From: UBA7239 sp964509075
GTDB taxonomy: Bacteria > Pseudomonadota > Gammaproteobacteria > Pseudomonadales > UBA7239
Direction of reading: 5' to 3'
Assembly (NCBI GenBank): GCA_964509075.1
Contig: CAZDWC010000008.1
Coordinates: 124,001-188,000, forward strand
Length of the DNA stretch: 64,000 nt
Shown here: in pieces, positions 45,017-53,104 of the stretch
Position numbering within the stretch: position 1 is the stretch's first letter
Layout: each line of letters starts with the position of its first letter
Translations under genes and position numbers: made by a program
Notes under the pieces: generated by a model
Seen by the model: the letters and a program-made list of their open reading frames with translations, nothing else
The model's database searches: none
What the model was told of the DNA's origin: nothing

Positions 45017-45997
45017 TTACTGCCGTTGCAGCAGCTGCATGACCTTGCGGCCCATGTCGCCGGGCGCTTCACCGCAAACCATATCCAGGGTCTCGGGTTG
45101 CATGCGCCGGTGTTCGATCAACATGCCGGCCTTGATGGCGAGGCTCATGCGCTGCAGGCGCAGGCTGGCCGGGTGCGCGGTATCCGGTTGCAGGTATTGC
45201 TGCACACTGTCAGGCAGGGCCCAGTCCTCGGCGATGCGTTGCGTGAGGTCGCTGGCGTATTGCTCGATCAGCGCAAAATAGATGTCGCGTTCTTGTGTGC
45301 TGGTGTCCAGCTGCTCATGGTGGCGCTGGATTTCATTGCAGATGACGATGGTGCCGATGCCGTGCAACAGACCAGCCAGATAGGCAGTGCCCCGACCCTC
45401 GCTACCGGTGTCACCGCTGGCAGCCAGCATCTGTGCGGTACAGAGGGCATGGCGCCACAGGCGCTGTGCCAGCCGTGGATGCTGGCGATTCTGGCGCAGG
45501 ATCACCGGCTCCATCACCGCCGCAGCCACCAGCGAGTACATGCCCTGGAAGCCCAATTGCGCCGTGGCTTTCTGCAGGCTGTCCAGCGCCTGTTGCGAGC
45601 TGCGCAGCAGCGGGCTGTTGGCGAGGCGCAACACGTTGCCGGCCAGCGTGGCATCAGATGCCACCAGTTCGGTCACCGCCTGAGCCGGGCAGTCCGGCTC
45701 GCGCAGCAGGCGCATCAGGCGTGGCAACACCGAGGGGAAATAGGGAGTAACGCCCGAGCGCGCTGCCGTGTTCTCCAGCAAGTTCAGGAAATGCTGGTGC
45801 CAGTTGGCTGACAGCACCGGCCTGTCGGTGTCAAACGGCAGAGGCTCCGCGTGTTCCAGCAACAGGTCGACAAAGTGCCGGTTCACCAGCGCCTGATGCG
45901 GCAGCGTCGCCGCTGGACAGCCGTGTGCCTCGGCGATATCTGCCTGAACCGCAGCTGTCGCTGCCCCGCGCCCGAACAGGCGCTTCATGGTGATCAT
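45017..45997 (-). CDS. HDOD-domain protein
   Basis: 326 aa. The HDOD core runs from about residue 80 to 290, with SDATLAGNVLRLANSPLLRS and the helix pattern FALIEQYASDLTQRIAEDW near its end. HDOD proteins are non-catalytic relatives of HD phosphohydrolases used in signalling (motility, cyclic-di-GMP, chemotaxis links). GGGGGC lies before the ATG. A response regulator lies about 1.3 kb away, but no firm link is shown. Confidence 0.83.
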   Translation of the reverse strand: MITMKRLFGRGAATAAVQADIAEAHGCPAATLPHQALVNRHFVDLLLEHAEPLPFDTDRPVLSANWHQHFLNLLENTAARSGVTPYFPSVLPRLMRLLREPDCPAQAVTELVASDATLAGNVLRLANSPLLRSSQQALDSLQKATAQLGFQGMYSLVAAAVMEPVILRQNRQHPRLAQRLWRHALCTAQMLAASGDTGSEGRGTAYLAGLLHGIGTIVICNEIQRHHEQLDTSTQERDIYFALIEQYASDLTQRIAEDWALPDSVQQYLQPDTAHPASLRLQRMSLAIKAGMLIEHRRMQPETLDMVCGEAPGDMGRKVMQLLQRQ

Positions 45998-46175
45998 GGC
46001 TTGCCCCCTGTCCCCCTGCTGGCGCGCTTTCGCGCGTCTTTTGTGCGGGAGCTGCTAGTGTATTAATGGTGTCTGACAGCTGATTTAATGATGCTGCCTT
46101 CCCAACTATAGCAGCCATACGAAAATCAGCAGCCCGCTGGACAGCTGCCCTGGTGCGGAGATGAGGAGTGTGGGT

Positions 46176-46649
46176 ATGAGAACTTTGAGGATGAGGCGTG
46201 CCACTCTCGCAATACTGGCCTGCCTGATGCTGGCTGCCTGCAGCTGGATGCCACCGGTAAAGCTCAAGGAGCCGACGGTGAGCCTGGTGAGCTTTTCGCG
46301 GTTGCCCGGCGACAACGTACTGGAGCAGCGCTTCGCGCTGCGCCTGCGGTTGGGCAATCCCAACAACCTGCGGCTCAAGGTTGCCGGGTTGTCGTTTGAT
46401 TTCGCCATTGAAGGCTATCGGCTGATTACAGGCGTCAGCCGTGAGGTGCCGGTGATTGAGCCTTATGGGGAAGTGGAATTCACGGTGCAAGGTTCTGCGC
46501 ACATGCTGGACGCCATCCGCCTGTTCAACGAATTGCGCCGGGATCCGCGTACCCGCTTTCACTACGAGCTGGATACGCAGTTGGATCTGGCGGATCGCCT
46601 GCTCTCGCACTACAGCCTGAAGAAGACCGGCGAGGTCAATCTCCAGTAA
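46176..46649 (+). CDS. LEA14/WHy-domain lipoprotein
   Basis: 157 aa. Lipobox LAAC (Cys near residue 22) after a hydrophobic stretch, then an LEA type 2/WHy-like beta domain (FALRLRLGNPNNLRLKVAGL near 54-73). Such lipoproteins occur widely in Pseudomonas-like genomes; function unknown. The ATG at 46176 is chosen for the GAGGAG 8 nt upstream; other ATGs at 46161 and 46191 have poorer spacing. The gap 45998-46175 shows nothing definite. Confidence 0.8.
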   Translation: MRTLRMRRATLAILACLMLAACSWMPPVKLKEPTVSLVSFSRLPGDNVLEQRFALRLRLGNPNNLRLKVAGLSFDFAIEGYRLITGVSREVPVIEPYGEVEFTVQGSAHMLDAIRLFNELRRDPRTRFHYELDTQLDLADRLLSHYSLKKTGEVNLQ

Positions 46650-46686
46650 CCCGGGCAGACAGGTGTTGCGCTCAGTTGCCTAGATC

Positions 46687-47178
46687 TCAGCTGTCGGCGC
46701 TTTCAGTGTCCAGTGAAAAGCTGACGTAATCTTCCACGCCGCGCTCGGCGTCGCTGCGGCTGTTGAACGGGCCGATGTCATTGCCTTCGCGAGTAGCGAA
46801 AAACCATTCGCCGGCGCGTTCAAAAATGCGTGTGCTGCGCTGCAAGGCCGCTTCAGCTTCGCCGCGCCGGCGGTCGAACATGTCGGTTTCAGCGGCGATG
46901 TGATAATCGACTGGCTCCACCGGAGACGGGTCGCTCTCATCCGGCACGAATTCCAGGCTGTCGAGATAGATGCGGTCGGCATCCATGGCAAAACCGGCGT
47001 AATCGCGCACACCATCCTGTGCGGCTTCCTCGCTGGGGAACGGGCCGATATCGACACCTTCGCGCGTCATGAAGTACCAGCCATCCGCCCTCTCGAACGT
47101 GCGCGACCTGCGCTGCGGCACTGAACTGGCATCGCCGGGGCGTGTGACTTTCTCGGGCTTCAGGTTGTCATGGCTCAT
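46687..47178 (-). CDS. Tandem DUF6316-like protein
   Basis: 163 aa, acidic, no membrane segment. Two copies of about 42 aa share RxxFERAxxWxFxTREGxDIGPF followed by a short helix ending in (V/R)DY. They fall near residues 25-67 and 116-158, linked by an acidic stretch. It resembles DUF6316 of marine and Pseudomonas-like gammaproteobacteria; function unknown. The ATG at 47176-47178 is used; the frame opens upstream without a ribosome site. Confidence 0.65.
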   Translation of the reverse strand: MSHDNLKPEKVTRPGDASSVPQRRSRTFERADGWYFMTREGVDIGPFPSEEAAQDGVRDYAGFAMDADRIYLDSLEFVPDESDPSPVEPVDYHIAAETDMFDRRRGEAEAALQRSTRIFERAGEWFFATREGNDIGPFNSRSDAERGVEDYVSFSLDTESADS

Positions 47179-47248
47179 CGGATGTCCGCTCCGCTTGTCC
47201 GGTTGCCTAACTTTACACCAGAACGCAGTGTGTGGCAGGCCCTCAGGT

Positions 47249-48478
47249 TTAGAACAACTCAACGTCGGTGACACCATTCATGACATCAGGCGCTGCCGAG
47301 TTGATCTGGGTCTCGAAGCTGGCCAGTACGTCGTTGAGCATCTGTTGCTGGCGCTCGGTCAGGGTTTCCAGCAACCTGACGATGGACTGGAAGGATTGCT
47401 TCAGGTGGTTGCCGGCATCAAACAGCTCCAGTGCTTCGCTGACGGCGCTGTCGATACGGCCCAGCAGGTATTTTTCCTGATCTTCCTCCAGCCCCATGGT
47501 CGGCAGGCGCTGATCGAGGTCATACAACAATTTGCGCATGGCCTGTACCACGCGCTCCTGATTGGCGCCCAGGTTTACTGCCAGATCATCCAGCAGGCCT
47601 TCAGCATTCTGCAGGGAACGGGTGAGGTCGGCGCTTTGCAGCAGCAGCATGCGTTCGGCATGCAGGGCGTGCAGGCGGGCATCCACCGCTTCCAGCATCA
47701 GGGGCAGGATGTCCTTGATGCGGCCGTAGCGCTCGCGGTCATCCAGCGGCATGTTCTTGACCAGCACGGACGCACGCGGGTAATTGATCTGCGTGCGACA
47801 GCCAAAATCAAAAATGCGCGCGCCCTTCTCGTGCAAGGTGTCCATGACCTCCCGCTCCATCGGGTTGGTACTGCCGGAAGGGCAGAAATACAGCGGAAAT
47901 TCGCCAATATCCTGAAAGCGCAGGCTGCAATGCAGAACCAGGCTGTCGGTGACACGGAAAAATTGCTGCGCCAGCTCTTGGGCATTGCGCGCACGGTGGC
48001 TGGCGGTGACAAATTGCACCACCCAACCCAGTTCGCTGCCACCTGTCATGGCGAGCAGGGCGGTATGTGCCGCCTGAGCGGCCTGGGCTTCCATCTGTTG
48101 CTGGGCGTGATGCAGCTTGCTCATCACACGCAGTTTGGCCAGCAACTCGGCGGGCTCAAAGGGTTTTACCAGAAAATCATCGGCGCCGGCTTCGTAGCCG
48201 AGCAGGCGATGGCGTGCATCGCCGTGACTGGAGAGAAAAACCACGGGCACGTCGCGGGTGGCAGGCGAGCGCTTGAGAATTTCGCAGACCTCGTAGCCGT
48301 TCATACCCGGCATCTCGACATCGAGCAGGATCAGGTCTGGCTGGTGCTGCTCGGCCATGGGCAGGCCGTCATCGCCACCGTGGGCAGACAGCGTCTCGTA
48401 GCTGTTCGCCAGGGTTTTCTGCACCATGGCGTGTACCAGTTTGTCATCGTCGATCAGCAGTATTCTTTCCTGCGGCAT
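47249..48478 (-). CDS. Response regulator with C-terminal helical domain
   Basis: 409 aa. REC domain (1-120): acidic pair DDD at 10-12, phospho-acceptor Asp in LILLDVEMPGMNGYE (about 53), Ser/Thr in LSSHG, Lys in LVKPFEP. The rest has a possible coiled coil (120-140), a mixed alpha/beta region containing several Cys, and a long helical end. No DNA-binding or GGDEF signature is seen, so the output is protein-protein or unknown. It is divergent from the TonB receptor pair at 48605. Confidence 0.82.
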   Translation of the reverse strand: MPQERILLIDDDKLVHAMVQKTLANSYETLSAHGGDDGLPMAEQHQPDLILLDVEMPGMNGYEVCEILKRSPATRDVPVVFLSSHGDARHRLLGYEAGADDFLVKPFEPAELLAKLRVMSKLHHAQQQMEAQAAQAAHTALLAMTGGSELGWVVQFVTASHRARNAQELAQQFFRVTDSLVLHCSLRFQDIGEFPLYFCPSGSTNPMEREVMDTLHEKGARIFDFGCRTQINYPRASVLVKNMPLDDRERYGRIKDILPLMLEAVDARLHALHAERMLLLQSADLTRSLQNAEGLLDDLAVNLGANQERVVQAMRKLLYDLDQRLPTMGLEEDQEKYLLGRIDSAVSEALELFDAGNHLKQSFQSIVRLLETLTERQQQMLNDVLASFETQINSAAPDVMNGVTDVELF

Positions 48479-48604
48479 GCTTCACACCTGCACAGTCCTG
48501 TGGCCACCCTAATCGAGTGTAGTCGAGAGCTTGTAGATGTGCCTGTTGCTGCCACGCTTGTTGCAGCGGGAATGCTGTGCGAGACTCCCTGATGTCATCG
48601 GGAA

Positions 48605-50602
48605 ATGAAGACACGGATCATGACAAGACGGGGTTCGCGAATAATACGCGCAGTGCTGGTATTGCCGGCGCTGGTTTTGCCCGTGCCAGGTCTTGCGGCA
48701 GAGACTGTGGATCTGTTTTCACTGTCCCTGGAAGAGTTGTCGCAGATCAGGATCACCTCATCCACCATGACCGATGAAAGCCTGCGCACCGTGCCTTCAT
48801 CAATGTCGGTCTATACCCGTGAAGACATTCGCCGCCTGGGTTTGCGCCATGTCGCCGAGTTGGTGAATTATGTGCCGGGTTATCAGAGCTACCGCACGGA
48901 TTACAACACCCTCGCTTGGAACACCTCCAGCCGTGGCCGCAGTGTCGGTGCGTCGGGCAGCGAGATACTGGTCTTGATTGATGGGCAGCGTCTCAACAAC
49001 GACTGGTCTGGCGGCGCCTCCCAGGTCGACAGTCTGGTGCCTCTCGAAAACGTCGAGCGAGTGGAATTCATCCGCGGCCCTGGTTCCGCGATATACGGCA
49101 GCAATGCCATGAATGGCGTTATCAATATTGTCACACGCAGTGAGCGCGAACTGGTCGCTGAAGGCGGCAGTGACGGCCAGCGCCACGCCAGTGCCCAGTG
49201 GCATGTTGAAGGAACTGCCGGGAAGCTGGATCTCTACACTCGGCAAACGCAGCGTGATGGCGAGACTGCCAGCATTTTCCAGCCTACAACTTCAACGTAC
49301 ATCAAGACGCGTGATCCCTATCGCGCAGACGATGTGTACTTGCGCGGAGAGCTGGGAGAGTTTTCACTGGCGGCCCGCGCAGCGGCACGCGATACGCAGG
49401 AATTTTACGCGGTCGGTTTTGCCGATCAAGCCAGCACTTACTACGACTCGCGTTCCGACAGTCTCAATTTCGGATGGAAACACAATATTGCTGATGACGT
49501 GAACATTGAAGGTCATGTGTTCAACAGCCATAAAAATTTCCAGTTGCGTTCCAGTTTGAATCCCGCACTCAACGGCATGGTGCTTGAGGGCGGCATAGAA
49601 GAAGAAGAGCGCGGCACACAATGGGTGTTGCAAGGCGGTGAGGAGAATCTGCGCTGGTTATTGGGCTGGGAGTGGCGCAATCCGCAGTTGATGGATACCT
49701 CGGCACATGTGGGTACGCTGGACGATCCCTATGCAACCATTCCTGTCTTGCCGCAGGCGCCGGAAGTCGGGCGCACCATCAATAGTAAGTTTGTACAGTT
49801 GCAGCTTGCGCTCACAGATACGCTGGCGCTGACAACAGGATTGCGCCATGACGATTATTCGGATTTTGGTGAGCACAGCAGTCCGCGCATTGCAGTGGTA
49901 AAACAGCTGGGTGATAAAGACACGCTCAAAGGTCTCTATTCAGAAGCTTTCCGTGCGCCCACGCCCAGTGAAAGTCGTGTGATAAACAGTGGCGCAATCC
50001 TGCAGAATCCTTATCTGCAACCTGAAACCGCAAAAACATCCGAACTGGTATGGATGCACATGCTGGATGAGGGCATGGTTTCCACCACGGTATTTGACAC
50101 GCAGGTGCAGGACGCCATCGTGCAAGTGGCTGTCAGCAATACCAAACGGCAACCGGTGAACAGCGAAATGACGATTGCCGGCCTGGAGATGGAATGGCAG
50201 GCGAGCTGGGGGAGACATTGGCAGTCACGCATCGCTGCCACGCATTTGTTCGATACGGTTGGCGACCTGCACACACAATCCAGCACCTTGCTCGGCGGCA
50301 GCCTGAGCTATGAAAATCCGTCATGGACACTAAGCCTGCTTGCCAACTATCAGGCCAGCATGCTTGATCCGAATGAACAGAACAACAACGCCAGCTCTGT
50401 GGAGAGCACAAGGTTTGGCGGGCATGCTGTAGTTGGTGCGCACGCAGCCTGGCGGGCATTTCCCGAACTGGAAATCTACGTGCATGCCGATAACGTGTTG
50501 GACAGGGAATACGCAGTGCCGGCTTTCCAGCCAACCAACGATGAAGGTGTACCCGCCGGCGGGCGTGTGCTCACAGCGGGCTTGCGCTGGCATGTGGACT
50601 GA
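48605..50602 (+). CDS. TonB-dependent outer-membrane receptor (copy 1)
   Basis: 665 aa. Signal peptide ending GLAA, then a plug domain (ESLRTVPSSMSVYTREDIRR, NYVPGYQSYRTDYN, RVEFIRGPGSAIYGSNAMNG near 85-165) and a 22-strand-type barrel with the C-terminal GLRWHVD. The plug matches the colicin I receptor/TonB-plug family used for siderophores, vitamin B12 or sugars. The substrate is unknown and no Fur box is visible in the 126-nt upstream gap. It is followed after 21 nt by a paralogue. Confidence 0.88.
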   Translation: MKTRIMTRRGSRIIRAVLVLPALVLPVPGLAAETVDLFSLSLEELSQIRITSSTMTDESLRTVPSSMSVYTREDIRRLGLRHVAELVNYVPGYQSYRTDYNTLAWNTSSRGRSVGASGSEILVLIDGQRLNNDWSGGASQVDSLVPLENVERVEFIRGPGSAIYGSNAMNGVINIVTRSERELVAEGGSDGQRHASAQWHVEGTAGKLDLYTRQTQRDGETASIFQPTTSTYIKTRDPYRADDVYLRGELGEFSLAARAAARDTQEFYAVGFADQASTYYDSRSDSLNFGWKHNIADDVNIEGHVFNSHKNFQLRSSLNPALNGMVLEGGIEEEERGTQWVLQGGEENLRWLLGWEWRNPQLMDTSAHVGTLDDPYATIPVLPQAPEVGRTINSKFVQLQLALTDTLALTTGLRHDDYSDFGEHSSPRIAVVKQLGDKDTLKGLYSEAFRAPTPSESRVINSGAILQNPYLQPETAKTSELVWMHMLDEGMVSTTVFDTQVQDAIVQVAVSNTKRQPVNSEMTIAGLEMEWQASWGRHWQSRIAATHLFDTVGDLHTQSSTLLGGSLSYENPSWTLSLLANYQASMLDPNEQNNNASSVESTRFGGHAVVGAHAAWRAFPELEIYVHADNVLDREYAVPAFQPTNDEGVPAGGRVLTAGLRWHVD

Positions 50603-50623
50603 AAACTCTTATGGTGCCTTTTT

Positions 50624-52561
50624 ATGGATAAATGCATTGGTTGCATGACGTTGGCGGCATTTTTCTGCGGCAGCATTTCGTCTGCAGCCATGGCGCAGCC
50701 ATCGGATCTTTTTTCATTGTCGCTCGAAGAATTGATGCAGGTAAAAATCACCAGCGCGACGCGAACAGAAGAAAGCCTGCGCACGGCGCCGTCCAGTGTC
50801 AGCGTATTCACGCGCGAGCAGATCAGCCAACTGGGCGTTGATTACCTGCATGAGATTCTCAACTATGTGCCAGGCTTTCAGGCGTTTCGGCAGGAAGAAG
50901 CCAGCAACGAGTATTACCACAGTGCACGTGGCCACCGCTCCAGCACATCCAGTCGAGAAGCTCTGATCCTGCTGGACGGGCAGCGCCTGAATCGCGAGTT
51001 CGACAACGCTACCGCAATACCGATGTTGCCTCTGGGTAATGTCGAAAAAATTGAATTCATTCGCGGTCCGGGTTCGGCGATTTACGGCTCCAATGCTTTT
51101 CTCGGTGTCATCAGCATCACAACACTGAAAGGAGTGAATGCGGTGGGCGCGAGCAGCAGCAATCACAACGTGCAAGGTGAGGCGTTGCTCAGTGCTCACA
51201 GCGGTGAAATGAATATGGATCTGGCAGTGCATGCCGTGGATGATCGCGGTGAACACTTCCATGTGCAGGACAGTGCGACCTTGCCTGCAGTTTCTCACCG
51301 TGCGGCACGCGATCCACGCAGCGGACAGGATATCAACCTGAAGCTGGGCTGGCAGGATGCGGCAATCAATGTCGTGCACGCCGAACGCACCGCAGGCGAT
51401 TTCTACGTGCTGGGCAAAAGCGCTGGCGACACCAACGAGACAAGAAATGTTTACAGCAGCCTGCAATTCAGCAACAGCGTGCACTGGAACGAAGACAACC
51501 AGACACACTACAGTCTGCGTTACTATGAAGACCTGTATTCTCCCGAATCAATCTACCCGGGCCTGGCACATATAGACCTGGAGCAGATGTCACGCAGTGT
51601 TGCGTTCGATTTCCACAACGCACAAGCATTGAGCAAATCCCAGAATCTGCTTTACGGCATGGAATACCGTCACGTGCATATCGCCGACAGCCATGTTGAT
51701 TCCAGTGTAATGGGTGAGCTTTTACTGACAAAAGAACACCAGCGTGACATAACCGGCATCTACGCGCAGCACCAGTGGCAAGCAAGCAAGACCGACACAT
51801 TCACTAGCGGAATCCGTTTTGACAATTATTCACAAGCAGGCGGATCATGGAGCCCGCGCCTGGGATGGATACACGCGCTGAACAACGAGCAAGAAGTGAA
51901 AATCCTTTATGGCGAAGCTTTTCGTGCGCCGACCACTAATGAGCAGTCGCTGATCAGCATTCTGGGAACCACCTTACAAGGCAATCCCGATCTGGAGCCC
52001 GAAACCATCAAAACCTGGGAAGCTGTATGGATGGGCAACTGGCAGCGGCATTCGCTGGCCGTCACGTTTTTCCACAACCAGCTGGTCAACGGCATCGTGC
52101 GCGATGTCACTGTGGCGCCGAACACATTCATGAACGCTAGCCACGATGAACACTGGCAGGGCCTCGAACTGGAATACATCGGCCAGCTGTCGGAAGCGTG
52201 GCAGTGGCGAGCCAGCTACAGCCAGTTCGGCAATCTGTCGGATGCCGACATTAACGAGGCGGACAAACTGGCATCACTGATTCTTAACTACCGTCAGTCT
52301 GACTGGAATTTCAATATCTCTGCAACGCAAGCTGCAGGTCGCAGCATGTTGACGCCAGGGGGCTTGCATCACATCGATGCCCATTGGTTGCTGGGCAGCA
52401 AATTGCAATTTGCCATCAATCGAGAACTGGGCATTTACCTGCAGGCAAGTAACTTGCTCAATGCCGATACCGAGACGCCTTACTTTATCGACGATTTCAA
52501 CAGCGGCTTGCCAGATCGCGGCCGCGAGTTGACGGTTGGTTTCAACTGGCAGTTTGACTGA
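50624..52561 (+). CDS. TonB-dependent outer-membrane receptor (copy 2)
   Basis: 645 aa. Signal peptide ending AMAQ, and the TonB-box-like region SDLFSLSLEELMQVKITSA, which is shared with copy 1. Plug with LRTAPSSVSVFTREQISQLG and IEFIRGPGSAIYGSNAFLG; the C-terminal barrel strands end in ELTVGFNWQFD. Related to copy 1 but clearly diverged. It is the closest match to the pseudogene at 38455-39058. The tandem arrangement and short gap suggest cotranscription. Confidence 0.88.
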   Translation: MDKCIGCMTLAAFFCGSISSAAMAQPSDLFSLSLEELMQVKITSATRTEESLRTAPSSVSVFTREQISQLGVDYLHEILNYVPGFQAFRQEEASNEYYHSARGHRSSTSSREALILLDGQRLNREFDNATAIPMLPLGNVEKIEFIRGPGSAIYGSNAFLGVISITTLKGVNAVGASSSNHNVQGEALLSAHSGEMNMDLAVHAVDDRGEHFHVQDSATLPAVSHRAARDPRSGQDINLKLGWQDAAINVVHAERTAGDFYVLGKSAGDTNETRNVYSSLQFSNSVHWNEDNQTHYSLRYYEDLYSPESIYPGLAHIDLEQMSRSVAFDFHNAQALSKSQNLLYGMEYRHVHIADSHVDSSVMGELLLTKEHQRDITGIYAQHQWQASKTDTFTSGIRFDNYSQAGGSWSPRLGWIHALNNEQEVKILYGEAFRAPTTNEQSLISILGTTLQGNPDLEPETIKTWEAVWMGNWQRHSLAVTFFHNQLVNGIVRDVTVAPNTFMNASHDEHWQGLELEYIGQLSEAWQWRASYSQFGNLSDADINEADKLASLILNYRQSDWNFNISATQAAGRSMLTPGGLHHIDAHWLLGSKLQFAINRELGIYLQASNLLNADTETPYFIDDFNSGLPDRGRELTVGFNWQFD

Positions 52562-53086
52562 TTATTTCCCGGCGGCCATTTTTTCGCGCGCGGCTTGTGC
52601 GCGCGTCAGGTCAAACGTAATCCAGTCCTGTCCGCTTGTGTCTGTCGAGGGTTTGCCTGCTCCCCATTTCTTTTTCATCGCCGCAATGCGCTCGTCATAA
52701 CCGCGATTGACGGGAAAGGCGTAACGTGTGCCTCCATCAGGCAGTGGCTCCACGCGAAACGGAATCGTTGTCGCACTCTTCGATGTGGCCTTTGCCACGC
52801 CAATATCCGTTTTAGGAGCTGCATCGGCGGCAGGTGCGCTTGTCGATGGTTCTGCGGCAGCTGTAGTGATGTCTGGTGCTGCGCTTGTTGCCGGAGCAGA
52901 AGGCGCATTGTTCTGGATGCTGGTTGCCGGCTTTTGTATCTTGCCGCCGGAAACCGACGAGGAATGCTGGCCCTGTGCCTTGCTGAATTGCACGTTTTCA
53001 CCGCGGTGAAACCATTTGTCGCGTGTGACCACCAGTACGATCAGTACCAGTACGATGGCGCCTATGCGCAATGCATTGTTGTTCAT
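52562..53086 (-). CDS. Membrane-anchored Ala/Ser/Pro-rich protein of unknown function
   Basis: 174 aa. One N-terminal membrane segment (IGAIVLVLIVLVVT, residues 8-21), then a low-complexity linker rich in Ala, Pro, Ser and Thr (about 45-105), then a small conserved-looking end (TIPFRVEPLPDGGTRYAFPV ... TFDLTRAQAAREKMAAG). I do not recognise a family. It lies 18 nt downstream of mutL on the same strand, so it is probably cotranscribed. Confidence 0.6.
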   Translation of the reverse strand: MNNNALRIGAIVLVLIVLVVTRDKWFHRGENVQFSKAQGQHSSSVSGGKIQKPATSIQNNAPSAPATSAAPDITTAAAEPSTSAPAADAAPKTDIGVAKATSKSATTIPFRVEPLPDGGTRYAFPVNRGYDERIAAMKKKWGAGKPSTDTSGQDWITFDLTRAQAAREKMAAGK

Positions 53087-53104
53087 GTCAGTCTCCTGTG
53101 AAAA

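Noticed and set aside
47069..48592. 507-codon plus-strand frame
   Set aside because: Shadow of the response-regulator gene on the minus strand, which has clear REC motifs.
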